64,000 nucleotides of DNA from Chryseobacterium vrystaatense (GCF_000737765.1 NZ_JPRI01000004.1:1-64000); one strand, 5' to 3'. Numbered from the stretch's first letter, positions 44,607 through 54,153 are shown. The notes: generated by a model not told the origin, from the sequence alone. Translations and numbers: made by a program.

Positions 44607-45428
44607 TTATGACTTAAAAAATTCCAGTAAATCTTTATTGATTGTTTCTGCTTCTGTTGTTGGCATACCGTGAGGAAAGCCAGGATAGGAGATCAGTTTG
44701 CCGTTTTTGACAAGGGTCGCCGCAATTTTTCCTGTGGTTTCAAAAGGAACTATCTGGTCGTCTTCACCGTGCAATACCAATACTGGTACTTCTACAGCTT
44801 TCAGATCTTCAGTAAAATCTGTTTCAGAGAAAGCCTTGATACAGTCATAATGAGCTTTGATAGAACCACTCATTCCTTGTCTCCACCAGTTTCTTTGGAT
44901 ACCTTCTGAAATTTTAGCTCCTTCTCTGTTATAACCGTAGAAAGGGAAGGTAAGATCAATATAGAACTGCTGTCTGTGGTTCGCGGTATTGTTACGGATA
45001 TCATCAAAAACAGAGATAGGTACACCATTCGGATTATTATCATTTTTAACCATGATTGGCGTAACTGCACTTATTAATACAGCTTTTGCAACTCTTCCTT
45101 TTCCATGTTGAGCCACATATCTGATCACTTCACCTCCTCCTGTGGAATGTCCGATATGGATAACATCTTTTAGTTCTAATGCAGTGACGATCTCATCAAC
45201 ATCTGATGCATAAGTATCCATATCATGACCTAGAGGGGTCTGCTCAGACCTTCCGTGGCCTCTTCTGTCATGAGCAATAACCCTATAACCTTTTTCCAAG
45301 AAGAACAGCATCTGTGCATCCCAGTCGTCGCTGGACAATGGCCATCCATGGTGAAAAAATAAGGGTTGTCCTTTTCCCCAGTCTTTGTAATAAATCTCTG
45401 TCCCGTCTTTTAATGTAAGTGTACTCAT
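44607..45428 (-). CDS. Alpha/beta hydrolase, non-haem chloroperoxidase/perhydrolase type
   Basis: 273 residues, the size of this family. 'LFFHHGWPLSSDDWDAQMLF' (oxyanion region, about 19-38), 'VIAHDRRGHGRSEQTPLGHD' (about 50-69), nucleophile Ser in 'VIHIGHSTGGGEVIRYVAQH' (about 89-108), Asp in 'VLVLHGEDDQIVPFETTGKI' and His in 'SYPGFPHGMPTTEAETINKD'. Cofactor-free enzymes of this group hydrolyse esters and can make peracids; the natural substrate is unknown. It opens the accessory block lying between rpmI and infC. Confidence 0.9.
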   Translation of the reverse strand: MSTLTLKDGTEIYYKDWGKGQPLFFHHGWPLSSDDWDAQMLFFLEKGYRVIAHDRRGHGRSEQTPLGHDMDTYASDVDEIVTALELKDVIHIGHSTGGGEVIRYVAQHGKGRVAKAVLISAVTPIMVKNDNNPNGVPISVFDDIRNNTANHRQQFYIDLTFPFYGYNREGAKISEGIQRNWWRQGMSGSIKAHYDCIKAFSETDFTEDLKAVEVPVLVLHGEDDQIVPFETTGKIAATLVKNGKLISYPGFPHGMPTTEAETINKDLLEFFKS

Positions 45429-45718
45429 TGTTTTTTATTTTTAACGATTATTAATGTAATTATAATGCCATCCTTTATTGGTAATACAAATCTATGCGTA
45501 TATATTTCACTGGAAATTGATATAGGATAATATATTCATTAAATATAGCTGATAATCGGGATTGTTTTATTCTTCACTTCTTTCTAATATTGATTCATGA
45601 GAAAATAGATATTGCTATTTTAATATTTATTCCTGAAAAGAATATAAAAAATGGTTCTTATGATCATTTAAATAAAAACTTACGGCATTCATTCTAAACT
45701 ACTATAATTAATTTAAAA

Positions 45719-45940
45719 ATGCTTTCATCCGCAGATTTACACCTAGAAAGAGCATTATTTCTTGTTGCTTTGATGATCTTTTTCGGAGCAGGGGTTTCAT
45801 ATACGCTCATTGTTTTCATTATTAATTCTATCCAAAAGAAAACTAAAAATGCGCAGTATTATATGCTTTCATTTCTTATTTCCGGAATTACTATATTAGC
45901 TTTAATAGCATCTTATTTCTTTATGATATTCATGGAATAG
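45719..45940 (+). CDS. Small membrane protein with two predicted helices
   Basis: 73 residues. Two hydrophobic helices (about 11-35, 'ALFLVALMIFFGAGVSYTLI', and about 47-71, 'MLSFLISGITILALIASYFF') with a short basic loop between them (KKTKNAQ). No known family. It precedes the exported protein by about 90 bases. Coding status rests on the clean frame and the membrane pattern. Confidence 0.5.
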   Translation: MLSSADLHLERALFLVALMIFFGAGVSYTLIVFIINSIQKKTKNAQYYMLSFLISGITILALIASYFFMIFME

Positions 45941-46029
45941 GATGAAACCTATAGGTCTTGAAGCAGATGAAGCAGGTGCCAAAGAGTATCAAAAGAATTA
46001 AACAATCAATTCAAAAACAATATAAAAAC

Positions 46030-46662
46030 ATGATTTACAGAAAGCTATTGCCTGTTGTTGCCTGTATGATAAGCTTATCATCTTTTGCACAAATAAGGAC
46101 AGGAGTATATTTCTCTTCAGATAAAAAATACAATGAAATCATTGAAAATCTTGGAAATCCGTTGGCAGGAAATCCGGTGATGATTGTAACATCATTTGTT
46201 CCTAATAATGGAAGTTATGTATGGTATCTGAATGAAAGCAAAGCTGAAAAAGAGGCTTATTTAGATGATCGCCCAAAAGATTTACATGCAGGAATTTTTC
46301 TGGAAGATCATGGTGGATTAATTCCACAGGTTACCTTTAAAGACTTTGCAAAAGGTCTGTCACAACCTAAATATCTCATAAATTTCTGTGAAGTTGCCGA
46401 TGCAGACGAAGATTACTTTCCCGAGTTTTACCTTACTTATTTTGAAGAATCAGACGGGTTGGATGCCAAACCTTTGAAAGTTATAGTATATACCAATACA
46501 GGACAGGAAAAACTTACAAAATCAAAAATTACTGGTTGGATTCCTTTTCAGGAAGAAGATCAATATCGGGAAGAAAGGGATGCCAATTTCAAAGTATTGC
46601 CCAAAGCGATAAGACTGAAAGCCGAAAAAATATTGAAAGATGCCAAAGATGGAATGAATTAG
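46030..46662 (+). CDS. Exported protein of unknown function
   Basis: 210 residues from the ATG at 46030 (MIYRKLLPVVACMISLSSFA, signal peptide ending AFAQ-like at 'SSFAQ'); upstream in-frame ATGs at 45958 and 45967 add a basic tail and are less likely. The mature protein is mixed alpha-beta with 'GVYFSSDKKYNEIIENLGNP' at its start and 'DYFPEFYLTYFEESDGLDAK' followed by 'PLKVIVYTNTGQEKL' near the C-terminus, where Asp/Glu clusters could bind metal. Probably periplasmic. I do not recognise a characterised family. Confidence 0.7.
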   Translation: MIYRKLLPVVACMISLSSFAQIRTGVYFSSDKKYNEIIENLGNPLAGNPVMIVTSFVPNNGSYVWYLNESKAEKEAYLDDRPKDLHAGIFLEDHGGLIPQVTFKDFAKGLSQPKYLINFCEVADADEDYFPEFYLTYFEESDGLDAKPLKVIVYTNTGQEKLTKSKITGWIPFQEEDQYREERDANFKVLPKAIRLKAEKILKDAKDGMN

Positions 46663-46718
46663 AATATACATGAACGACAACACCATCATAAAATTAACGT
46701 ATCCTCAATAAAAAAGAA

Positions 46719-47333
46719 ATGAACAAAAGGTATTTGGCACTTTATTTATCCCTGTTTGTGATAAGTTCGTGCAATCAAAAAAACAATGACAATCATAAAA
46801 CAAAGAATGATTTAGGGCAAAAAACAGTAGATTCTGTAAGCATTGGAACGAAAAACGATTTAGCTGATTCTTTGATTATTCAGAAAGAAAATGCTTCAGC
46901 ATCCAGCCAAAGAGATGCCGCAGAAGAATGGTTGAAAAGCATATTCAAAACAAGAAATTCAGACCAACATTTCCCGGAATATAATGTGGAAGAAAAATTA
47001 TGCACCGGCAGGTTTAAGGATTTTATAGCAGAATCAGGCGAAATTTATGGACCTTCCAACTTAACAGATGAAGAATATCCTGCAGCCGAAAAAAAATATA
47101 AAGCCAAATGGTCCAAAATATATCCCATTGAAGAACGCGAAATGTGGCTTTTTGGAAGAGGAAATGGAGATACAGGAGAACTAAAGCAGTTAAAAATAAA
47201 CAAAATCAAAGAGGGAGTTTATCATATTTTTATTGATTATGGAAACGGAATAAAAACACAAAATGAAATAACCTTGGTTTCTGAAAACGGAAACTACAAA
47301 ATTGATTACTGTAAAACTGAATTTTTAGAATAA
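46719..47333 (+). CDS. Lipoprotein of unknown function
   Basis: 204 residues. Lipoprotein signal with Cys18 ('LSLFVISSCNQKNNDN'). A disordered Asn/Lys/Asp-rich linker (about 19-65) leads to a globular domain (about 66-204; 'DAAEEWLKSIFKTRNSDQHF', then 'EREMWLFGRGNGDTGELKQL'). No named family recognised. It follows the exported protein by 56 bases and may share its transcript. Confidence 0.68.
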   Translation: MNKRYLALYLSLFVISSCNQKNNDNHKTKNDLGQKTVDSVSIGTKNDLADSLIIQKENASASSQRDAAEEWLKSIFKTRNSDQHFPEYNVEEKLCTGRFKDFIAESGEIYGPSNLTDEEYPAAEKKYKAKWSKIYPIEEREMWLFGRGNGDTGELKQLKINKIKEGVYHIFIDYGNGIKTQNEITLVSENGNYKIDYCKTEFLE

Positions 47334-47446
47334 GAGAAAGCTATGGATAACATTTGTCATACCTATTTCAAAAAACGCCATGATCAGGAATGTTTTCATC
47401 CGATAGCTTCCGGTATTTTTAATTCAAAAAGTTATTGAAAAATAAG

Positions 47447-47977
47447 ATGGTGAAAAAATTCATGATTTTAACTTCATTTTTAGCACTGTTTGGCTGTAAA
47501 ACCAGTACTCAGAAAATGCAGATTACAGCTATTTATTCAGAGCCCAACAAGGTTACAAGAGAAGTTTTGGAAACAGGTGCAACACATACTTACACCACTA
47601 ATAAAGAAGTTACAGAGCGCCTTAGCCCCGTAATTTTTATGCTTTCCAAAAATGCTGAAACATTGAAGTTTCGTATACAGGGAAATATCAGTTCCGGTGG
47701 ACATACCATTAATCAGGTTAGAAAACTTCGTCTCGAAAAAGGAGAGCAGAATGGCAATACCGTTACACTGAAATATTATATTGAGATCAAAAAGATTCCC
47801 GGTAAAGAAAGTGCTGATATAAAGGGTTATAATTATACAAAAGATGAAACCTACAAAATACCAGTTGATATTAAAATAATAAGAATCGAATTGTACGAAG
47901 ACAGAATGAATGATACAGCAGGTACAACACCAAAGCTTATTGCTGAGCAAACCTTTAATTTCTATGCAAAAATTTAA
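47447..47977 (+). CDS. Lipoprotein of unknown function
   Basis: 176 residues from the ATG at 47447 (MVKKFMILTSFLALFGC, Cys17). A beta-rich mature domain follows ('ITAIYSEPNKVTREVLETGA', 'NGNTVTLKYYIEIKKIPGKE', 'VDIKIIRIELYEDRMNDTAG'). The upstream 80 bases and the first codons have a decayed copy at 49045-49174, so this gene or its neighbourhood was once duplicated. Function unknown. Confidence 0.68.
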   Translation: MVKKFMILTSFLALFGCKTSTQKMQITAIYSEPNKVTREVLETGATHTYTTNKEVTERLSPVIFMLSKNAETLKFRIQGNISSGGHTINQVRKLRLEKGEQNGNTVTLKYYIEIKKIPGKESADIKGYNYTKDETYKIPVDIKIIRIELYEDRMNDTAGTTPKLIAEQTFNFYAKI

Positions 47978-48150
47978 CCGCTTGAAAAATGATAAAAAAA
48001 ATACGGATTGTGGATTATAAATTGAAAAGGTGATACTTGAAAAATTTAGATTACACCTGAATGCTTTTAACACAAAACGTAAGTACTACTGCGTTAATGC
48101 TTGTACTAGAGATGCGGCTTTTTAATATCTTTTATTAAATACATATACGC

Positions 48151-48804
48151 TTATTTAATAATCATGGTATTGTAATAATCTAAAACAATATTTTGATAAA
48201 AGGAATCTGTTGTACTATCTTTCCAACCCCGCTCCCTACCTTCTTTTTTAATTATTTTATATTCTTCTGTTTTTTTGAATACCTCAAATAGCCTTTCTTT
48301 ATAAGCCAAAATTTGTTCTAAATTAAAATGTTGGATTGTTATAATGTTCCCTTTGTTGATTTCAAAAAGAACATTTTTTTCATAATTAATATTCATGCCA
48401 TCCAATCTACCTTTACCGGAAGTAAAAAGGATCAACCCTGAATACCAATTCATTTTCCTGTCCACTTTGGCTGGAAAGATTTCATCAGTGATATTCGTAT
48501 ATAATCCACCATCGGTGATTTTAAGAATCCAGAGTTCCTTAACATAAAGTTCATTGCCCTCTATTTCATAAACAACGTGATAGCCTTTAGGGGAAGTTGA
48601 AGTTTCCAGCAATCCATTTAGCTTTTTGGAAGGATACAAGTCGAAATAATTTTTTGTCAAATCCTTCTTCGCAAAATATCCCGTATCATTGATGTATATA
48701 TTATTCATGTGTTTTCCGTTTTCATAATAATCATAAAGATTAGTTTGAGCATAGCCTTTAAAGAAAAAGAGCATAATAATGAAAATCAATCTTATTTTTA
48801 GCAT
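48151..48804 (-). CDS. Exported protein of unknown function
   Basis: 217 residues. Signal peptide ending 'FFFKGYAQ' (about 13-20). Beta-rich N-terminal two thirds ('YHVVYEIEGNELYVKELWIL', about 74-93) and a helical, Lys/Glu-rich C-terminus ('LEQILAYKERLFEVFKKTEE'). No T9SS sorting domain, no Cys at the lipobox position. It opposes its neighbours on the plus strand. No family recognised. Confidence 0.65.
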   Translation of the reverse strand: MLKIRLIFIIMLFFFKGYAQTNLYDYYENGKHMNNIYINDTGYFAKKDLTKNYFDLYPSKKLNGLLETSTSPKGYHVVYEIEGNELYVKELWILKITDGGLYTNITDEIFPAKVDRKMNWYSGLILFTSGKGRLDGMNINYEKNVLFEINKGNIITIQHFNLEQILAYKERLFEVFKKTEEYKIIKKEGRERGWKDSTTDSFYQNIVLDYYNTMIIK

Positions 48805-49268
48805 TTAATAAATTAATGTTAAGCTAATGTACGAAATTAGTTCAATGACATCTTTTAACATAAGCAGTTTAGTATGAGATTACCAAATTATTTTTAGCTC
48901 AGCTAATGAGGGGGCATATTTGAATATTAATACATAAAAAGCTAAAAACCGCTATGCCTAATCTTTTTAGCAGAGTGTTCGTTATACTTTAATATAAAAA
49001 TTTATAAGTATTCGCGGAAATATTTTTGATCAGAAAAACAAAAAAAAAACACCATTATCAGGGATATTTTCATCCGGCATCTTTTATTACCTTTAATTTA
49101 AAGATTTATTAAAAATAAAACAGTGAAATGTCTCATGATTTTAACTTTTTTTTTGGTACAGTTGGTCATAAAACATTAAACATTTTGTTTAATTTAGGTA
49201 GAGTCAAGCTAAGCTTAACTTGTAGTGATGCTGATTAACTGACCTAATCTTAATCAAACTAAGCTACA
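48805..49268. other. Intergenic region containing a gene remnant
   Basis: AT-rich stretch of about 460 bases. Its centre (49045-49174) is a diverged copy of the upstream region and first codons of the lipoprotein gene at 47447, described separately. The flanks hold nothing recognisable. Confidence 0.5.
49045..49174 (+). pseudogene. Decayed duplicate of the 47447 lipoprotein gene start
   Basis: The sequence aligns by eye with 47370-47502 over its whole length at roughly three quarters identity, including a 15-base exact match (TCATGATTTTAACTT). The copied part spans about 80 bases of upstream sequence and the signal-peptide codons. In the copy the frame reads MKCLMILTFFLVQLVIKH and stops, so only a remnant is left; the rest of the gene is missing. 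Confidence 0.7.
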
Positions 49269-49721
49269 ATGAAAAACACTTTTTCTTTCCCATTTTTGAG
49301 CATTATTTTGGTAATCATTTCAAGTTGCAAAGATCCTGAAACCCAAAAAACAAATTTCCGGAATGATCTGAAAAATACCAACTGGATTGTTGATCGTGGC
49401 GGACTTATAACCCCGGATGGCGAGAAAACCTATGATTTATCCAAGAGGATAGACACTGCAATTATTTTCAATTTTCATGCGGTAAACTTTTTGGATGAAG
49501 AACAATTCAAAAGTTATGACGCATGGCAGTGTGGAAACGATTGCTTCACAGAGGTACATGGAAGATATTATTTTACGGAAGCCAACCAGATAAAAATGGA
49601 AGTCGATAGTATTAGAAAATCTGAATTCTGTGATGGGCCTACACAAACATTCAAACCATCCAAAGCCATGTTTTTTAACCTGTCAAGAGACGGAGAACGG
49701 CTAAGATTAATAAGAAAATAA
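49269..49721 (+). CDS. Lipoprotein of unknown function
   Basis: 150 residues. Lipoprotein signal with Cys20 ('LSIILVIISSCKDPETQ'). The mature domain 'DLKNTNWIVDRGGLITPDGE' (about 34-53) and 'WQCGNDCFTEVHGRYYFTEA' (about 87-106) recall lipocalin-like small lipoproteins with a C-x3-C disulfide, but the similarity is weak. It sits 33 bases before the next gene. Confidence 0.65.
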   Translation: MKNTFSFPFLSIILVIISSCKDPETQKTNFRNDLKNTNWIVDRGGLITPDGEKTYDLSKRIDTAIIFNFHAVNFLDEEQFKSYDAWQCGNDCFTEVHGRYYFTEANQIKMEVDSIRKSEFCDGPTQTFKPSKAMFFNLSRDGERLRLIRK

Positions 49722-49754
49722 AATGAAGTTTCAAAGTTCGAATTTCAGTATGAT

Positions 49755-50225
49755 ATGAAAGATATGCGAGAAGGATTTAACCACGATAAAGTTATCCTGA
49801 AAATAAAACAAAAAATTGAGAATCATTATTCTGATAAATTTACATATGCTATACCTGATTGGGCTATGTTGAGTGCTGAGCCAGATATTATATCCATTCT
49901 TGATATTCATAGTGAAGAAGGGGTACAGATAGCAAAACAAAAAGTTAATTTCCCGGTTGATTTTTATAATGTTTCGTCTGTTGCAGACTATGTAGATTTT
50001 CTGTCTAATCAAATGAATAGCCAGAAAGAAGTAATAGGGTATGTAATTTTTTATAACAAGAATACACTCATTATAAAAGATCCCAATTACTTGCGGGATC
50101 TGACTGCATTTCAGGAAAATGAACTTAACAAGTATAACGAGACTAATTCGCAAGTTGAGATTTCTCTTATACTTACAGACCAAAATTGGAACGAAGTGGA
50201 TGTACTTGATGATTTGTTAAGCTAA
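49755..50225 (+). CDS. Cytoplasmic protein of unknown function
   Basis: 156 residues, no signal. Mixed alpha-beta ('PDIISILDIHSEEGVQIAKQ', about 44-63; 'DYVDFLSNQMNSQKEVIGYV', about 79-98), acidic C-terminus. I recognise no family. Together with the large acidic gene downstream (54 bases away) it might form a pair; small acidic orphan proteins next to lipoproteins are common as immunity proteins, but no toxin gene is visible here, so this remains a guess. Confidence 0.6.
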   Translation: MKDMREGFNHDKVILKIKQKIENHYSDKFTYAIPDWAMLSAEPDIISILDIHSEEGVQIAKQKVNFPVDFYNVSSVADYVDFLSNQMNSQKEVIGYVIFYNKNTLIIKDPNYLRDLTAFQENELNKYNETNSQVEISLILTDQNWNEVDVLDDLLS

Positions 50226-50279
50226 ATGAAATATAACTCTAATGGCCATAAATACGCCTAATCTAAAAATAAAAAGAAA

Positions 50280-51497
50280 ATGGATAATAAAGAAACCTGG
50301 ATAGACGGAGATATACTTTTTTATAAAGATCATGGTAACATTGAAAGTGCAAATATTCAGTCATTAAAATATGCTTACGTACAGGTTTTAGGAAATGTGC
50401 CCTTTCTGTTTGTTTTTGCAGATCATCAACACTATATATCTACTGAATTGCATGGTTTTGATGACGTATATCACGAACTGTCTGATCGTTTTCATTTTGA
50501 TAGCGAAACTTTTTTTGCGGTGTGCAAAGCAAGAAAAGAAGATGAGAAGGTGAAAATTTGGGCAAAAAAAATGCATCAAAATTATCAGATTTTAGATGAG
50601 TATCCGGATGATGGTGATTTTGGCTACGAAGTATACACAGAGCCTAAACAGATGATATCCTGGGATACAACATATGAACAGTTGGAAGCATCGGGTTGTA
50701 TAGAAGCTTATTTTACTGATTTCGGTGCCAGATATTTAAGATTTAAATATCTGGTTAGAGTAGAAGGTATTCTTTTCGATCAATTAGAAGTATATGCAGA
50801 CAACGTCAGTACTAATCGTCCTGTACAGGAGTTTTTCGTAGATCTGTACGATGAAACCAATACTGATGAGAGCTATAAAAAACTACGTGAACTTTGGATT
50901 GATGACGATGTTGATATTAACGAATACGGCTATGAAAGAGAAGACCAATGTTATCTGCAATTTGCTTTGGCAAACGGTATCAATGCTTCTATTTGTTACA
51001 CCTATGATAAAGAATATGCTTATGACGATGGAAGTACATCGTTTCATTTATATAACAAAAGAGAATACAGGTATTTTTTAGAAAATAAAGAATATGAAGA
51101 AGTGATGGAAATTTCCGGATTAATATCATTCCCCAATCAATTGGATCTAAGTACTAAATATATTGATCATGACGGAGTTAAAAATATTCCGCTTAAAGTG
51201 AAAGATTTATTGAAAGAGAAAAGTGGTATCTGGCTTGACCGTGTTAATAATAAAATCGGATTTGTGGGAATAAATACTGCTTTGATTGTAGATCTTAAAA
51301 AAATTAAATATTTTACCCTTCAGAATGTTCTTCCTGCAAAAGGGTCTGGATATGCAGATTTTATTGTTTATCTTAAAACAGGAGATTATCTGTACGTTTT
51401 TACAGAGGACACTTATTTCTTCGATCAATTTGCTCAGCAATTGGAGCAAATGACGAAAAAACCGGTTGAAATCCCTGAAGCATATTATAACTGTTAA
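50280..51497 (+). CDS. Large acidic protein of unknown function
   Basis: 405 residues, very rich in Asp, Glu and Tyr, no signal peptide and no membrane helix. The first 110 residues have the look of a small alpha-beta domain ('GDILFYKDHGNIESANIQSL', 'YAYVQVLGNVPFLFVFADHQ'), and the C-terminal 110 residues repeat a related pattern ('IGFVGINTALIVDLKKIKYF', 'FIVYLKTGDYLYVFTEDTYF'), so the ends may be similar beta domains flanking an acidic middle. No catalytic motif recognised. Confidence 0.65.
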   Translation: MDNKETWIDGDILFYKDHGNIESANIQSLKYAYVQVLGNVPFLFVFADHQHYISTELHGFDDVYHELSDRFHFDSETFFAVCKARKEDEKVKIWAKKMHQNYQILDEYPDDGDFGYEVYTEPKQMISWDTTYEQLEASGCIEAYFTDFGARYLRFKYLVRVEGILFDQLEVYADNVSTNRPVQEFFVDLYDETNTDESYKKLRELWIDDDVDINEYGYEREDQCYLQFALANGINASICYTYDKEYAYDDGSTSFHLYNKREYRYFLENKEYEEVMEISGLISFPNQLDLSTKYIDHDGVKNIPLKVKDLLKEKSGIWLDRVNNKIGFVGINTALIVDLKKIKYFTLQNVLPAKGSGYADFIVYLKTGDYLYVFTEDTYFFDQFAQQLEQMTKKPVEIPEAYYNC

Positions 51498-51533
51498 AGC
51501 GATTCATATTGACCTGATGCAATATATACGCAT

Positions 51534-51572
51534 AAAAAAAGCCTGCTTCATCATAGAAGCAGGCCTTTTTAT
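51534..51572. terminator. Bidirectional terminator
   Basis: 9-bp perfect stem GCCTGCTTC at 51541-51549 with GAAGCAGGC at 51556-51564, A run before and T run after. It serves the plus-strand acidic-protein gene and the convergent gene ending at 51600. Confidence 0.85.
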
Positions 51573-51599
51573 ATAATCAAATAATTAGGTGTGTATTCA

Positions 51600-52166
51600 T
51601 TAATCTTTGAATTTCAACGCAGCCTGAAACAGGTTTTTCTTTCCTATTAAGTCATATTCACTGTTGTATACAGGTTCATACATTAATATATAAGCATTTC
51701 CGTCAAAATCTTTTAAATCAATTGCCTGATCCACCATGATGTCATAAAACCTTGTAATAGTTCGTGTAGCTGTCCATTGTTTTAAGCTGCCTTTAGGGTT
51801 TTTATCGAATCTATGATCTTTCGCATCTGTATAATACCAATAGGATGGCGCCGTATCCATCAAAAACATTTCTTTGTCTTTGTTATATAATTCTTCAGCC
51901 ATACCCGTATTCTGAAACCATGGAGCCTCAGGATTGTAAAGACCTGCAGCTGCCGTATAAATCTCCTTATTCGTAGTTGCTCCTATTAAAAAACCTTCCA
52001 GATCTTTAGAAGTAATTTCGAATAGGAAAGCAGATTTTTTCAGTTCATAAACCTCATTGACAGGTTCAATTACTTTTCCATCCTGTTTAATAACTACTTT
52101 TAACGATTGTGCAAAAACCAAACAGCTTAGTAAACCAAAAAGGATGGTTAAACTTATTTTTTTCAT
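51600..52166 (-). CDS. Exported protein of unknown function
   Basis: 188 residues from the ATG at 52166 (MKKISLTILFGLLSCLVFAQ, clean signal peptide); the longer frame from 52223 is less likely. The mature protein starts with a beta strand pattern 'LKVVIKQDGKVIEPVNEVYE' and later has Trp/Tyr-rich segments 'APSYWYYTDAKDHRFDKNPK' (about 104-123). No family recognised. It lies 92 bases after the lipoprotein gene on the same strand and may share its transcript. Confidence 0.68.
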   Translation of the reverse strand: MKKISLTILFGLLSCLVFAQSLKVVIKQDGKVIEPVNEVYELKKSAFLFEITSKDLEGFLIGATTNKEIYTAAAGLYNPEAPWFQNTGMAEELYNKDKEMFLMDTAPSYWYYTDAKDHRFDKNPKGSLKQWTATRTITRFYDIMVDQAIDLKDFDGNAYILMYEPVYNSEYDLIGKKNLFQAALKFKD

Positions 52167-52258
52167 TGTCTCATTTTTAAAAATAACTGAAGCAAAGATA
52201 TTGGACTTTAACCCGATATGCACTGGCTGATTTCAGGGGTTTTTATCTTACTTCTTTC

Positions 52259-53380
52259 CTAGTAGGGCCAATTTCTATAGGGGTTATAATCCGTTTTTTT
52301 TATTCGAAACAGATCAGCCTTTAATGTAATTTTTATGAAAGCTGCCTTTTGTTTTTTACCAATTGATGGAGCTGAATTTGTAGGATAAGCCTCAGCATAA
52401 AAGGTTTCATTATCCGCCCAAAAAGCTTTTGTCTGATCGGCTATTTTGAAGTTGGTAAAGTTGACATACAAAAGGTTTTCCTGATTATAGCTTTTTTCCA
52501 GGTATTTACTGACGCCAAAATCACTTCCTGCATCACTGTTTGAAACCATATAGGAAATCCAGTTTTTCTTGGGAAGAATCTGAGGATAACCACCTGTAAA
52601 TATTTGAAAATGAGCTGAAGATCTTACATTATAAAAAGAATAGTAGATATCTGTAGTCTCTACCGAGCTTTCTTTGAAAACCTCTAAATGCAGATAAGGG
52701 GATTGCCCGATATATTCATTGGATAACAGACCATCTTCCGTAGCTACATTCTCATGTTGAGTAATGACAGTTTCTTTTGTATTATCCGTGTACACCCAGT
52801 TATTACCTTTCAGTTTTATATGTGGGTTTTTTACTAAAACTTCATCGATACGTTTCTTAGAGGCTGTTTTAAACTCTTGCTCAGCAACTTCTATTATGGT
52901 ACCGTACTTATTGAACGATTTATTTTTTAAGTCCTGTGCTTCTTTAAATTGACTGCTTCTGATCTCATAAAGATCAACACCCTGTAAAGTAAGTTCAAAT
53001 GCTGGAGTGAATTCTGATTTCAAAACAAAAGCCTCAATGCTGTTCGAAATAGTATTATTAATGCTATAATGAATAGAGTAGAAGTCATCAAACTCCTCAA
53101 ACCCATAATAATTATCCAGTTTATTATAAGCAATTTTCAGGTGAGCTGCATCCTTAACCGGTGCTACAAAAAAACGTACAGAATCTAGCTTGGTAAATAA
53201 TTCAAAGGGTACATCCTGCACATTATCTACACCCTTTATTTTTTTGAAATCAGCAAATGTTATGGTTTTCTTTGTAATTACAGTTTTTGTTGGGGTAGTG
53301 TCCGATGTTTTACTTTTCGAATTACATCCCACAAAAACTACGAGCATAGAGGATATCAACAACTGATATGAGATTTTCAT
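52259..53380 (-). CDS. Lipoprotein of unknown function
   Basis: 373 residues. Lipoprotein signal with Cys19 ('SSMLVVFVGCNSKSKTSD'), a Thr/Lys-rich linker (about 20-42) and a beta-rich globular part ('KKITIFADF'-like strand near 40, 'EEFDDFYSIHYSINNTISNS' about 96-115, 'DIYYSFYNVRSSAHFQIFTG' about 244-263). The final residues are NPYRNWPY. Not assigned to a family. Confidence 0.68.
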   Translation of the reverse strand: MKISYQLLISSMLVVFVGCNSKSKTSDTTPTKTVITKKTITFADFKKIKGVDNVQDVPFELFTKLDSVRFFVAPVKDAAHLKIAYNKLDNYYGFEEFDDFYSIHYSINNTISNSIEAFVLKSEFTPAFELTLQGVDLYEIRSSQFKEAQDLKNKSFNKYGTIIEVAEQEFKTASKKRIDEVLVKNPHIKLKGNNWVYTDNTKETVITQHENVATEDGLLSNEYIGQSPYLHLEVFKESSVETTDIYYSFYNVRSSAHFQIFTGGYPQILPKKNWISYMVSNSDAGSDFGVSKYLEKSYNQENLLYVNFTNFKIADQTKAFWADNETFYAEAYPTNSAPSIGKKQKAAFIKITLKADLFRIKKTDYNPYRNWPY

Positions 53381-53538
53381 TTTCTATATTTTTAACCAAA
53401 GGTATAAGTATTAGAAGCAGAGACCAACAAAACGGCGTGATATAGGGGATAAATGGCTGAAATCAGGGATATATTGAATGGTATATTTTAGAGAATTTTA
53501 CAAACGATAAAGTAAGTGTTCTAAATTATTGTATACGG

Positions 53539-54098
53539 ATGAAAAATAGAATAATCAATTTTTTTGCGGTGATAGCTTTGCTGGCTTCCTGTTCACCTGC
53601 TGCAGAAAAAAAATAAAGAGAGTAGATTCTACGGAGATAAAAGCAGATAAAGTTAGTATATCCGGCCCTAAAAAGGAGGATATATCAAAATCAGATGTGC
53701 CAGGTGATTTTTCAGCGTTAATTCCTATTGATATATTGGATAGCAAAAGCACGAATAGTTACGAAAAGTATGGTATAGAGTTCTCGGGCAACTGCTATGC
53801 ATGCGATTTAGCAAGCTTATCAATAACAAAGAAAAAAATGGTATGGATCAATGTCTGTGATGAAAATGATACTTTTGAAATTAATGATTTCTCATTCTCT
53901 AACGAAGGAACCAAAACGATTTTCAAAACATCAGAAAGAACGTATATTATAACTAAAATAGATAAAGCACCTGTTTACGAACTGGTTGTAGAAGGTCAAA
54001 AGCTTGAATTAAATAATAAAAGAGTATCCCGGTATTTTACAACCAAAAAAGCTTTACCTCTTTTCAAAGATCATGACTGCGGAGATTTTGAAGGATAA
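53539..54098 (+). pseudogene. Lipoprotein gene broken by a frameshift in a run of eight A
   Basis: ATG 53539 opens a lipoprotein signal (MKNRIINFFAVIALLASC) but meets TAA right after the A8 tract at 53606-53613. One additional A would join it, without any other change, to the long frame that continues through 'SKSDVPGDFSALIPIDILDS' and 'ISGPKKEDISKSD' to the stop at 54098, giving a protein of about 187 residues with a possible disulfide ('SGNCYACDLASLS'). Either a recent deletion, slippage-type variation or a base-call error. The function of the intact form is unknown. Confidence 0.75.
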
Positions 54099-54153
54099 GG
54101 AATAGATCGATTCAAGGAAGAGAATTAATGGTCTCATTGATACTGAACGTCAA

